Positions 45,005 to 56,319 are shown, counted from the stretch's first letter. The stretch is DNA of 64,000 bases from Wurfbainia villosa (GCA_025175895.1 CM046003.1:28913245-28977244), one strand, 5' to 3'. A program made the numbers and translations. Notes: generated from the letters alone by a model not told the origin.

Positions 45005-46560
45005 ATGGCCCATCTCGAAGGGTTTAGCATCTTGACCCCCGTTTACAACGGTAATGACTTTCATTATTGGAAGGGTCGGATGGAATGCTTTCTTAAAACC
45101 CAAATCGAGATGTGGATCGTAATCCAAACCGGTTTCACACTTCCTATTAATGAAGATGGTGAATCTTTGGGTTACGATCAATGGTCAAATTCCATGAAAA
45201 ACAAGTAGAAGCCGATGCCAAGGCAACTCAAATCTTGCAATGTGGGTTGTCCAAGGAAGAGCTCAACCGCGTCGGCCCTTCATTAGTGCAAAGGACTTAT
45301 GGACCAAGCTAGTGGAACTACACGAAGGCACCGACGACGAAGGTATGTAAAGAGATTTACTTTTAAATAAATTGTATAACTTGAAAATGCAGGAAAACGA
45401 GACCGCAACTCAACTACATGCTCAGATTCAAGACATCGCCAACCAACTCCATGCCATCGGACAAAAGGTCGAGAATCGCGACCTTATCGTATTCTCTTAA
45501 CTCGTTTCCTAGGACCACCTTGTGGGCATCCATGGTCGATGCCTACAAGGTCTCCAAGGACCTTTCTAAAATTAGGTTAGACGAATTGTTTTCAGAACTT
45601 GAATTACATGAGCAAACTAACGTGGTCCAGGCCGAGAAGAGTATTGCGTTAGTTGCAGGTTCCAAGAAGAAGAAGCCCGCAAGCAAGCCACCCCCGAAGG
45701 AAGAAGACGAGTCCAAATCGGAAGTAGACTCCGAAATAGAATCCGAACTAGTCAATCTAGTTCGGAAGATGATCAAGAGACGAAAACGACCAACAACTCA
45801 AGGTAAGCCTAAACCTAATTCAAATACTTCTAATTTTAGATGCTATGAGTGCAACAGGTTCGGTCACATCAAGTCCGAGTGCCCAAAGCTAAAGAATAAC
45901 GCATCAAAGACCAAGAAAGCGCTAAACGCTACTTGGGAGGAGTTGTCGGAGGAAGAAGACGATATCCAAGCTCTAATGGCCAAGCCGACCGAGCACGACT
46001 CCGAAACCGAAGAAGAGTCCGAGTCCGAATCCGATGATGAGCTTCCATTCAAGACAAGCCACGGATCCGTATCCGGTTCAAAAGAATCATTAAGGGTAAG
46101 TCGGTCGTTACTTAATACTTTGTATGGTGCAATTAAATTTTTAAATAAGAAACTAGCTAAGTCCGAGTCCAAGGTCGAGACCCTAATTGAGGAGGTTAAC
46201 CTTCTCAAACATGAGGTCTCCCTAACCTCTTCGACTACTCGTATTCAAGAGGAGGACTCAACTCAAGTTGAAAAGCTTGAAGTTGAGAACTCGCTTTTGA
46301 AAACACAAGTCGAAGACCTTAGGAACACGTTGGAAAGGTTCACTTTGGGATCCAAGGGACTTGACCTCTTACTTGGATCACAAAGGGCCGTGTACAACAA
46401 GGCCGGACTCGGGTTTAACTCAAATACAACCAATAAGTCATATATGTCTATAGTAAACCAACATAAGAAAAATGTCCAAGCATGGGTCCCTAAGACCACT
46501 TTGATTTCAACTTTAGGATCTAACATGTATTGGGTTCCCAGGACCAAATTCACTATGTGA
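45005..46560 (+). pseudogene. SIRE-1 gag
   Basis: Starts MAHLEGFSILTPVYNGNDFH. The UBN2-type core FHYWKGRMECFLKTQIEMW is followed by a stop at 45,206, caused by loss of one A in an A run; the partial copy at 52,871 retains the longer run and is open there. From 45,418 the frame is open for 380 codons: capsid C-terminal part, Lys-rich region, CCHC knuckle FRCYECNRFGHIKSECPKLK, an acidic Ser/Glu-rich stretch, then a coiled coil (KLAKSESKVETLIEEVNLLK) and a WVPRTKFTM end. The long acidic and coiled-coil C-terminus is typical of SIRE gag. Confidence 0.9.
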
Positions 46561-47129
46561 ATAGACCCACTGATTCAATGGTCCAGGGGAGCCAATACAA
46601 AATGTATTTTTGTTAAGTCTTAGAAATTGCATGCTTAGTTTTTCCTTTATTTTTAGAATGGTTAGATAGGACTCATAACCAACTAAAATCCTGCGAAAAG
46701 ATTGAGCCTCGGGAGCCTCTTTTCAAAAATAAACCAACTAAAATCCTACGAAAGATTGAGCCTCGGGAGCCTCTTTTCAAAAATAACTAGTTAGACCAAG
46801 ACGTAGTCTCAAGTAAGTCGAGTTATCAATTTCTTGAAATTAGCTTTGTCTAAGGAAGTGGTCGTTGTTCCGATCAAAGAAGGCCTCTGTGCCTCGCCAC
46901 GACCTGGAAGCTAATCTCTTGAAAAGATTACTTGATGAGCTTAGACTAAATCCGAATCTAACATAATGTTGGTTAATTTAAATTCATTAAAATTAATCAA
47001 GTAAAATTGAAAGTCATCTCACAATAACACATAGGAATAACATGTTTTGATCATGTAGATATTGGTGAGATGATTTAGGTTTAAAACTTACAAACAACCC
47101 TTTAGTAATTCCAATATCCGATCCAACTA
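46561..47129 (+). other. SIRE-1 gag-pol junction, apparently non-coding
   Basis: Stops in all frames. It contains a direct duplication of about 54 bp (AACCAACTAAAATCCT...TTTTCAAAAATA, starting near 46,678 and 46,732). In related elements gag and pol are separated by much less, so this may be an insertion or extended spacer. Confidence 0.5.
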
Positions 47130-48290
47130 CCTTATGTGTAGGATCAATGGATGTTGGGACGGCTGGTTGCTCACACATGACCGAGATCAACTCAAATTTT
47201 CGGGTTACGATTCAAACGACAAGGATCGGTAGCCTCGAATAACGGCAAGCTCAAAATCATCGGATCAGGTGATATTGAGCTCAACTCTAACTTTACAATT
47301 CAAAATGTCTTATTAGTAGAAAACTTTCAATATAATTTACTTAGTGTAAGCCAATTGTGTGATAACAATTATAAGGTCATATTTCTAGAAAATGAATGCG
47401 TAATCAAAATAAATGCAACATCTAAAATAATACTTAAAGGAACTAGGAGTAGCAACATCTACACAATAAATTTACCCAACTCCTCAACCAAGTGTCTTAT
47501 GACACAGCAAGAGGACTCTTGGTTATGGCACCGAAGACTCGGACACTCGCACTCCAAGACTCGGCCCACAAGATGAGTCGAGTGGCTTGGTTATAGGTTT
47601 GCCTAAACTAAACAACTTGGATAATAAAATATGTAATGCTTGTCAACAAGGTAAACAATCTAGGACACAACATCAATTAACTAATCAAGAACGAACCAAA
47701 AGTGTTCTTGAGCTCCTACACATGGATCTATTTGATTCACATGGAGCTAAGTCACTCAATGGTAGTCAATTTTGCTTAGTCATAATTGACGACTATTCTA
47801 GATTTACTTGGGTTAGGTTTATCAAACATAAAAATGATACCCTAGACCAACTAATCAATCTTTGTAGGTTAATCGAAAATCAAAAGAACCTTAAGATTAA
47901 AAGACTTAGAAGCGATCATGGTGGTGAATTGAAACCACAGTTTTACAGATTTTGTAACCTAAACGGATACCACCATGAGTTTTCATGTCCTAGAACCCTA
48001 CAACAAAATGGGTTAGTCGAACGGAAAAATAGAACCCTACAAGAAGCCGCTAGGACAATGTTAAACGAGTATAACCTACCCGATAGATTTTGGCGAGGCC
48101 GTTAGTAGCTTGCTATGTCCAAAATAGGATCCTTATGGTAAAGAGGCACCAAAAGACCTCGTACGAGATTTATCACGATAAAATACCGAACATCAAGTAC
48201 TTTAGGGTATTTGGATGCAAGGTACATATCTTAAACACTAAGGATTACCTAGGGAAATTCAAATCCAAAACCTCATCGAACCTTTCTAGG
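47130..48290 (+). pseudogene. SIRE-1 protease and integrase
   Basis: A degenerate protease near 47,150-47,200 shows GCSHMTEI-like residues after a frameshift. 47,355-47,576 is GAG-pre-integrase (DSWLWHRRLGHSHSK); a shift follows, then 47,587-48,105 with CNACQQGKQ (zinc Cys pair), integrase Asp (LHMDLFDSHG), second Asp (KRLRSDHGGEL) and Glu (GLVERKNRTLQEAARTML). A frame change at 48,100 leads to the integrase C-terminal YEIYHDKIPNIKYFRVFGCK. Confidence 0.9.
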
Positions 48291-49571
48291 ATACTCAACC
48301 ACCAGAGAGCTTATAGGGTATACAATCACGACACTCTTAGAGTCGAAGAAACCATTAATATAGTTTTCGACGAAGGACACGAACCCGGTCAATCCTTAAC
48401 AAAACCAACTAGCAAATCAACTTATAGCGAACCCGACTCTGATCTTGAACTTGAATCTCGTCCTAACCCAAGTCATCCTATCGACCAAGTGATAGATGAC
48501 TCTAACCCAAGTCAAACTAGAACTCACCCAAGTCATCCTATCGACCAAGTGATAGATGACCCTAACCCGAGTCACACTAAGACTCAAACAAATCATCCTA
48601 TCAATCAAGTTATAGGTGATCCAAATTTAGGGGTTCGAACTAGAGCTTCATATCGAAACCTTAGTCAAATCTCGTTAATTTCCAAAATCGAACCCAAAAC
48701 TATTGAACAAGCACTTCTTGATCCCGACTGGATTATTGCTATGCAAGAAGAGCTAGCTCAATTCACTAGAAATGAAGTCTGGGAATTAGTACCACCACCT
48801 AAAGAAAAATCAATTATTGGAACAAGGTGGGTATTTAGAAATAAACTTGATGATAAAGGTGAAGTAGTTAGAAATAAAGCTAGGTTAGTCGCAAAAGGGT
48901 TTAGTCAAGTCGAAGGTTTAGATTAAGATGAGACCTACGCCCCCGTAGCCAGACTAGAGTCCATCCGAATGTTGTTAGCATATGCTGCACATCGAGGTTT
49001 TAAATTGTTTCAAATGGATGTCAAGTCAGCATTTTTGAATGGATACATTAAGGAAGAAGTTTACGTCAGTCAACCTCCCGGATTCGAAAATCTAGATAAA
49101 CCTGACCATGTCCTTAGACTTAAGAAAGCCCTATATGGACTCAAACAAGCCCCAAGAGCTTGGTACGAAAGGCTTTCGATCTATCTTAAGTCCAAAGGAT
49201 TCAACCAAGGTTTAGTCGACCCAACCTTATTCGTTAAAACCGTAGGAAAAGAAATCTTTATAGCCCAAATCTATGTAGATGATATAATTTTTGGAACTAC
49301 CAACTCGATCCTGCTAAACGAATTCATCTCACTTATGGAAAGTGAATTTGAAATGAATTTAGTGGGAGAGTTAAGTTTCTTCTTAGGTTTACAAATTAAA
49401 CAAACTAAAGATGGAATATATTTACATCAACAAAAATATACTAAGGACTTAATAAATCGATTTGGAATGCAAGATGCTAAAATAATCAATACACCTATGG
49501 CAACTAATGTTAATATAAACGAAGATGTAGAAGGAAAACCCGCTGACCTAAAATACTATAGAGCGCAATAG
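48291..49571 (+). pseudogene. SIRE-1 reverse transcriptase
   Basis: The linker has three repeats of about 60 bp encoding PSHPIDQVIDDPN-like units (48,466-48,620). RT begins IEQALLDPDWIIAMQEELAQ and GTRWVFRNKLDDKGEVVRNK. A stop lies at 48,924 (after GLD), then LESIRMLLAYAAHRGFKLFQ, MDVKSAFLNGYIKEEVYVSQ, ALYGLKQAPRAWYERL and the catalytic IYVDDIIFGTTN. It stays open to 49,571. Confidence 0.92.
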
Positions 49572-50190
49572 GAAGTCTCCTATACTTAACCTGAGCCGAC
49601 CGACATTTTATTCATGTAAGTATGCGCAAGGTTACAAACACTGCGCTAAGGAGTCTCACCTAACCCTAGTCAAGCGTATCCTTAGATATCTAAAGGGCAC
49701 GCTAAACGTAGGTATTTGGTACCCTAGATCTACCGAGTTTAATCTAATCGGCTACTCCGAACTATGCTCGATAGAAAGAGCACGAGTGGTTGTTGTCAAA
49801 TCCCTGGCTCGAGTCTAGTAAGTTAGTGCGAGGGAAGCATTGCGTTGCCTTATCTACCACCGGGCCGAATACGTTGCGATGGGTGAGTGTGTCTCTCAGC
49901 TCCTGTGGATGAAGCACACTCTCCAAGACTGTAGCTTAATCTTTAACAACATTAAAACCTACATAGATAACATTAGTTCAATTAACTTAACTAAAAATCC
50001 AATATGTCATACTAGGACAAAACATATAGAAGTTAAACACCACTTCATTAGGGAACATGTAACTAATGGAACTATACAACTAGAGTATGTTGAGTCCAAA
50101 TCAAACATAGCGGACATCTTCACCACACCACTACACGAAGCAGATTTGAGTTTATTAAGAGGAAAGTTAGGTATGTGCGTATTAGAGTAG
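49572..50190 (+). pseudogene. SIRE-1 RNase H
   Basis: 49,572-49,840 keeps shifted pieces of the RT-RNase H connection. 49,840-50,190 is open: AEYVAMGECVSQLLWMKHTL, TYIDNISSINLTKNPICHTR and HIEVKHHFIREHVTNGTI, ending RGKLGMCVLE. The first catalytic region is in the broken part. Confidence 0.87.
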
Positions 50191-50769
50191 GATTTAAATT
50201 TTTCTATATATGTACTCTACTTTTGCTTCTTTTTATGAAATTAGCCTAAGTCTTACCTTAGAAATCATATACCTATAGATTTAAGGAGCTAACACATCTC
50301 ACAACACATAGGACTAATGTGTTTGTGTACTTAGCCAATGAGACGGGCGTGAGATGTTAGGACCTTACTCACAGTTCCACGTAGATTGATGAACCATGGA
50401 GTATAATTATTTAAAATTAATCAACTCCTTCAAGACTTATTGATCATTCTATATCAATCAAGTCCAACCGGAGTTGTACATTTTAGATGAACATATTTTC
50501 AAGCTTATTATTATTTAAAAAAAAAAAATATTTATATTGGGAACTTGCTTGGACTTACAAACCCTAAAATATATTTACAAACTTTTTGAGTTAAGGCAAA
50601 AGGGGGAGAAAGTCACAAAAGTAAGGAAGAAAGTAAACAAAATTATTACCTTTTATATTAAGTAATTCCGCTTACTTAAGCAACTATTAAGGGAGTAAAA
50701 TTATTTTCAAGAACTCACCTTCGGTCAAGGGGAGGTTACCTCAAAGGGGAGAACTTGAAAAATAATATT
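50191..50769 (+). other. SIRE-1 3' region, no gene seen
   Basis: Non-coding sequence after pol. In some SIRE elements an env-like ORF lies here, but no frame longer than about 40 codons is present. Confidence 0.5.
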
Positions 50770-50770
50770 T

Positions 50771-50988
50771 CTCACTCATGCTTAATCTTTATGCTAGCTC
50801 ATTCATACTTAATCATTATGCTAGCTCATTCATATTTAATCATTATGCTAGCTCATTCATATTTAATCTTTATGCTAGCTCATTCATATTTAATCTTTAT
50901 GCTAGCTCATTCATGCTTAATCATTATGCTAGCTCATTCATATTTAATCTTTATGCTAGCTCATTCATGCTTAATCATTATGCTAGCT
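50771..50988. repeat. 27-bp tandem repeat, 8 units, before the PPT
   Basis: CTAGCTCATTCATATTTAAT plus CTTTATG recurs exactly every 27 bp (GCTAGCTCATTCAT at 50,793, 50,820, 50,847, 50,874, 50,901, 50,928, 50,955). The period is a multiple of three, so two frames are open across it (nonapeptide like AHSYLIIML). Confidence 0.95.
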
Positions 50989-51036
50989 ATCGTTATGTTT
51001 AATTTTTCCTTAACTTTTAGGTCGGTTTGCCATGAA

Positions 51037-51049
51037 TCAAAGGGGAGAT
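51037..51049 (+). other. Polypurine tract of SIRE-1
   Basis: AAAGGGGAGAT immediately before the second LTR. Confidence 0.85.
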
Positions 51050-52499
51050 TGTTGGTGCGAAGGGGCACCAAAGTCGAACCGGTATTTTGATTATGGCAAA
51101 AGGCTCAATAGTTAAGGGTATATTTGTTATCTTACGAGCTCAATTAAGTGCGTAAATGCTAAAGTTGAGCGGAAGGTCTGCGACACCCGGTGGGGAACCG
51201 AGGTGGTCGCAACGCCAGAGGGACTTCGGAGGAAGCCGAGGTACTCGGGTGAAGACCGGAAGCGAGGCTACAAGGTAAGCTCGTGTGAAAGCGAAGCAAG
51301 GTCGTTAAGCGTAGATCCGACCCAATACCTCCAATGGAAGGTCTAGGTCGAGATCAAATGGTTAGAACCATCATACTTTATATTTTAAGCTAACTTGTAC
51401 TGCAGTCCAAAACCCTTTGACTACAGTCAACTGCTAGTCAAGTTCCAGCCTCGAGAAGAGCTCGAATTTCAAGGGGGTGAATTTGGACTTGACTCGTGTT
51501 TTGGTACAAAGGGTGATGTGGCATCAAGGTGGACATCCAAACCATCACCAAGCTTCCTTGTGGTGGACGCCCAAGATAAGGTGAGTTGGCACAAGATGGT
51601 TGGCTCCCATGATGTGGCACAAGTTGAATGGCTCCAACAAGTTGGCGCCCAAGGAGGTTGGAGGTGGCACAAGGTGGTTGGATGAAACACCTCATCCTCA
51701 AGTTGGCGCCCAAGGAGGTTGGAGGTGGCACAAGGTGGTTGGATGAAACACCTCATCCTCAAGTTGGCGCCCAAGTAGGTTGGAGGTGGCACAAGGTGGT
51801 TGGATGAAACACCTCATCCTTGAGTTGGCGCACAAGGAGGTTGGAGGTGGCACAAGGTGGTTGGATGAAACACCTCATCCTTGAGTTGGCGCACAAGGAG
51901 GTTGGAGGTGGCACAAGGTGGTTGGATGAAACACCTCATCCTTGTGTTGGGGCAAAGGATGTGGATGAACAAGTCTTGGGGGATAAGAACCTCACCTTGG
52001 ACACTACCTATGTCTAAATTCATAGATCAATATCCATAAATAGACATGTTCAAGCCAAGCAAATAACAAGAATTCAAGAGCTCTCAACACGCCGTCGTAA
52101 CGCCGCTACTACTACTCACATTTGCTACGACGAAGTGCCGACAACGAAAGCTACATCTTCTACTTATAAGAGTTGTCGGTATATTTATTTAAGTTCTACT
52201 TCTTTAAATTGTCTTTGTGCTTTAATCGTAACAAGGAAAGGGGAGTGTCCTTTGCCTTGATTTCTTTTGTAATCGCGCTCCTACTTCCAACGAAGAGGAG
52301 TGGTTTTAGTGAATTGCCCTCCGTGACGTGATCAAGGATCACTAGGGCCGTGGATTAGCAATCGAAGATTGTGAACCACGTAAAAATATCTTGTCTACTT
52401 TATATTTCATGTGCATTCTCTACTTGCTTTTTACTTATTGCAAAAGTTTTTAACGACACGATCGCTATTCACCCCCTCTAGCTACACTTCGATCCAACA
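51050..52499 (+). repeat. 3' (middle) LTR of SIRE-1
   Basis: 1450 bp, TGTTGGTGCGAAGGGG...GATCCAACA. It is collinear with 43,264-44,651 but has five rather than four full 61-bp units. Confidence 0.92.
51645..51949. repeat. 61-bp tandem repeat in second SIRE-1 LTR, 5 units
   Basis: Units start at 51,645, 51,706, 51,767, 51,828 and 51,889. The last differs (TGTGTTGGGGCAAAGG at its end). Confidence 0.95.
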
Positions 52500-53112
52500 A
52501 TTGGTATCGAGTCGGGCGCTAAGATTCGTGAAACCACCAATCTAGCTTTGTTTTTCTTTTTTACAGATTTTTTATTTATTTATTTCTGTTTTTAGTATAA
52601 TTATTTCACTTGCTTATCTTCTCCTACATATAGAATTGCATTAGAGGCTTTAGGATCCGGATAAGGTTGTCCTTCGGGTTAGATCCCGAGTAAGGTTGTC
52701 CTCCGGAACTTCAACGACATTCGCATTTGATTGTTTATTTCTTTTTGCAAGTTACATTTTATATATCTTTTTTTACTTCCCGCACTACTAATCCAAGACG
52801 AAAGTCTTGGAATATTCTTTCCGTGTGTGTTTTGCAAGATTCTTTTCGTCGTTCTTCTTCTTGTTTTTAAATGGCCCATCTCGAAGGGTTTAGCACCGCC
52901 CGACCCCCGTTTTACAACGGTAATGACTTTCGTTATTGGAAGGGTCGGATGGAATGCTTTCTTAAAACCCAAATCGAGATGTGGATCGTAATCCAAACCG
53001 GTTTCACACTTCCTATTAATGAAGATGGTGAATCTTTGGGTTACGATCAATGGTCAAATTCCATGAAAAAACAAGTAGAAGCCGATGCCAAGGCAACTCA
53101 AATCTTGCAATG
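52500..53112 (+). mobile_element. Truncated second copy of SIRE internal start (PBS, leader, first gag codons)
   Basis: Matches 44,652-45,242: PBS-like TTGGTATCGAG, leader, then gag from 52,871 (MAHLEGFSTARPPFYNGNDF) to about codon 80. Similarity stops abruptly at 53,112 after CTTGCAATG; beyond it is CACTA sequence. The LTR is therefore shared between a complete element and the start of another. Confidence 0.9.
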
Positions 53113-54810
53113 GTCATTACAATCTGAATAATTAACATTAATATTTTCTAAGTCTTCATTGCTAGACTCTATTAGTACATCAAGCTCCTCACTGCTGGAT
53201 ATCTCTCCATCTTATATTTCCTCGTAAGTGACATTTACATCTACAAGTAATTGCGATGTGAATTGAAATTGTGAATCAACAAAATGTATCTCCACTTCCT
53301 CATTTTGAAATGCATCATGATTTTGGGTCATGATGGAGTTCGGTATTTCTATAGTCGAGCGAGGTTTCATTCGACAAACTACCAGCCATTCACTAGATCT
53401 TCTTCTCTTCATTGGATATTCAAGATAGAAAACTTGACCAACTTGTACCGCGAAAATGAAAGGTTCAAACTTGTTGAATCTTTTGTTTGCATTAACTTCA
53501 ACTGAATTATATTTTGAATGTATTCTAGTGTCTGTTCTTAGAGTCGGATCATACCATGAATATTTGAATAACACACATCTTTTTATGGGTAAATCAGGAT
53601 ATTCAACCTTAATGATTTTGTCAAATCTACCATAAGTATTGTTGATAGATCCTTTTATGCAAACACCAAAATTATAGGTCAGTGTATGTGAATCATGTCA
53701 TGTCATGTGAAATTTGAAATCATTAACATAGTAACCAGAGTAGACTCTTATATTATGGAGAGGTCTCGATGCAAGATCCAATAACCTTTAATCTTGCCCA
53801 TCTGATCTATGTTCCTTTACTTAGAAAAGTAGTTATGATATAAACTGTCAATTGTATAGTACAATTGAAGAAAATACTTTAGTCTCTAACCTACATAGAT
53901 TTTAAATCAGAATGCAAATTTAGTCTCTAACTTTTTTTCTACCCCACTTATAGTTATTCCTAGATTTTGTAGTTGTATTTATTGTTCGAACAAGCTGTCA
54001 AGGAAGGTATTTTTTAAGAAATATGATATTTTTCCCACCCCTATAATAAGCATACAAAAGTCGATAAATGTTTAATTATAGAAGTAAACTCACTTTATGT
54101 AGGGTTTTACCTTATCACAATTCAGAAGTATGTATGTTCTTATTGTATGATATTCTTTTTTATTTAACCATCTACAAACAGATGCACCAAATTGCCTACC
54201 ATGAAACTTAAAAATAGAAAACATCTCTGGGTCTATCGACTGAATATCATCAAAATTTGGAGGACACTTACGATGTATGGTTTTCACATTATCGACAAAA
54301 TAATGAGCAGAAAGAATATGCTTCTTCAACCAAATAAGCATTACATATTAACTCCTCAACTTTTGCTTTGTTATGTACATTATTTTTCAATCTTCTCAAA
54401 AAATGTTCAAATGGATATATCCATCTATATTGCAAGGACCAGCTAGTTGTGCCTCATAAGCTAAATGACTTGGTAGATGTTCTATTGAATCAAAAAAGTT
54501 AGGTGGGAATATACGCTCAAGTTTAAAGAGTATAATTGGTATTTCTGTTTCCAACTGAAGCATCTCCCCTGTTATAATAACTCTCGATGTCAAATTTTTG
54601 AAAAAAAGGCTCATTTCTGAGAGTGCTTGCCAAACATTATTAGGAAATAAGTCATGAAAAGCGATTGAAATAAGTCTTTGCATAAACACATGACGGTCAT
54701 GACTCTTCATTCCAAAAATTTATAATTTGTTGATATCCACACATCAAGCTATATTTAAGGCATACCCTTCAGGAAATTTGATTTCTTTCGACCAATTACA
54801 TATGGCTTAA
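53113..54810 (-). pseudogene. CACTA (En/Spm) TNP2-type transposase, C-terminal half
   Basis: Minus-strand pieces in order: IKFPEGYALNIA near 54,780; DUF4218-like 54,710-54,396 (MKSHDRHVFMQRLISIAF, EIPIILFKLERIFPPNFFDS, HLPSHLAYEAQLAGP); 54,341-54,090 (YHTIRTYILLNCDKVKPYI); then HNIRVYSGYYVNDFKFH and the DUF4216-like 53,574-53,212 (MLFKYSWYDPTLRTDT, RFNKFEPFIFAVQVGQVFYL). An acidic tail (DGEISSSEELDVLIESSNED) lies after a stop. These are the conserved C-terminal domains of plant CACTA transposases. The catalytic N-terminal half is absent from the window. Confidence 0.9.
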
Positions 54811-54915
54811 ATATGTCCAATCATATTTATGGTGTCATCAATAAATTATATGGTGTAACCTTCAGGAAAACATCCATGGAAGTAAGTTATATGGTGTTAA
54901 TATGACTGGACAAGA
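54811..54915. other. Spacer with short duplication
   Basis: ATATGGTGTAACCTTCAGGAAA-like blocks recur imperfectly (54,848 and 54,890, also 54,765). Probably upstream CACTA transposase sequence partly duplicated. Confidence 0.35.
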
Positions 54916-55573
54916 CACTACAACAAAAAGGGAAAATAGCGACGACATTTTTTGGTTGCTAATACCAAAAATTCGCCGCTAAATACATTTTACGATGAAA
55001 CTATTTCATCGCTAGAGTCATCGTAATAAGCTTATCGCTAAGACACATTAGCGATGAATTAAAAATATTTCGTAATTAATATTACCGACGAAATAAAAAA
55101 CGTCTCCAAAAATAAAAATTTCTTCCCAAAACCTAGAATGTCGGAAAGAGGAAAAAAAACTGATATTGGCGACGAAATATACTAAATTTGTCGCTAAACA
55201 TCAGTCGAGTTATGCAATAAAGCAGTCGACTGTCTATTTTTTTGGCTCGCCATAGAATTGAGAGAGACTCGACTAGCGACTCGACTGACGAGTTAATGAC
55301 GAAAACAACTCATTTCATCGCTAAATATCACTCGACTGACGCAAGAAAGTAGTCAACTATTTAACTTTTGGCCAGCCACAGAATCGAGATATCCTCGACT
55401 AGAGACTCCTTTCCGATGAAATTGATAAATTTCGTCGCTAATGTCCCACAGTAGGCGACCGCGTTAACTGGCGACTTGGCTGATACGCCAACTCTAGCAA
55501 TGAAATTATAAATTTCTTCGCTAAACCTCAAAATTCTGATGTCGTATATCGACGATTAGCGATGAAATGGTAT
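54916..55573 (+). mobile_element. CACTA-B terminus with subterminal repeats
   Basis: Begins CACTACAACAAAAAGGG, the typical terminal inverted repeat of plant CACTA transposons, reading rightwards. The next 650 bp are full of short motifs in both orientations (GCGACGAAAT, ATTTCATCGCTAA), as expected of transposase-binding subterminal repeats. The element is interrupted by the SIRE-2 LTR at 55,574. Its other end is not in the window. Its orientation shows it is not the terminus of the minus-strand transposase remnant to the left. Confidence 0.75.
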
Positions 55574-56314
55574 TGATGCAGTAAGCATCACTCCTTAATT
55601 TTGATGTATGAACCATAGTTAAGAGTTAGGATACATTTGTAATCTAAAATAAGTGTTAAGTGTGCAGGCTTAACAGGAAGTCCTAGTAGGTCGTGTTGAC
55701 CGGATACTAGGCACGTATCTTGACAAATCAAGAGGACCTAACACCAGACATGAAGTCCATATGAGTCGCATGGACCAGACATTTGGCATGAAGACCAGTT
55801 GGGTCAAAAGACTGAACAATCGACAAAAAGTCCAGCTGGGTCAGGTAGACCGGACAGCTAGTGGAAGCCTTGGTTGGTCAGATAGGATGTTAAGAATGGT
55901 AAGTCCGGCAGGTAAGCCTCGAGTGAAGAGGTGAGGCCGAGTCCTCTTTAGGGTGACAAAGCTAGGTGTCGATCCGACGAAAAATCCGCTTGGGACGTAG
56001 TAGTCAAGATCGAGAAGTATTACTACTGCTATCATAATTCATATCTTGTACTAATCCTGTTTTTCAAAGAACAGTCGACTGAATGGATTCAAGTTGACTG
56101 AACTCCAGTCGACTGGAGTTGTATCAATCGACTGGATTCCTATTTGGCATGATCAGCTGGTGATCGATCGGAGATCGTGCGATGTAGATGAAAAGGGCTT
56201 GAGTCGACTGAAGAGTTTGAGTCGACTGAAGAGGGAAAATTCCCGATGCAGAGCCAAGTGATGTGGAGTTGACTGGAGAGGATTCAGTCGACTGGAAGAC
56301 CACGAACTCCATAT

Positions 56315-56319
56315 CGATG
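56315..56319. repeat. TSD CGATG of solo LTR T1 (partner 59,897-59,901)
   Basis: Identical five bases on both sides. Confidence 0.9.

Larger units (their letters stand above)
43264..52499 (+). mobile_element. SIRE-type Copia element SIRE-1 (LTR-internal-LTR)
   Basis: 9236 bp: 5' LTR 43,264-44,651, PBS, gag, pol, tandem repeat, PPT, second LTR 51,050-52,499. Integrase precedes RT (Copia). YVDDIIFGTTN, the KNPICHTRTKHIEVKHHFIR block in RNase H and the long gag indicate the SIRE/Maximus lineage. A 613-bp copy of the internal start follows the second LTR, so the normal right boundary and TSD are missing. The bases before the left LTR are ATTCT. Confidence 0.9.

Noticed and set aside
54916..54932. 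CACTACAACAAAAAGGG as the right terminus of the minus-strand CACTA transposase remnant
   Set aside because: The terminus points rightwards, away from the transposase, so it belongs to a different element.
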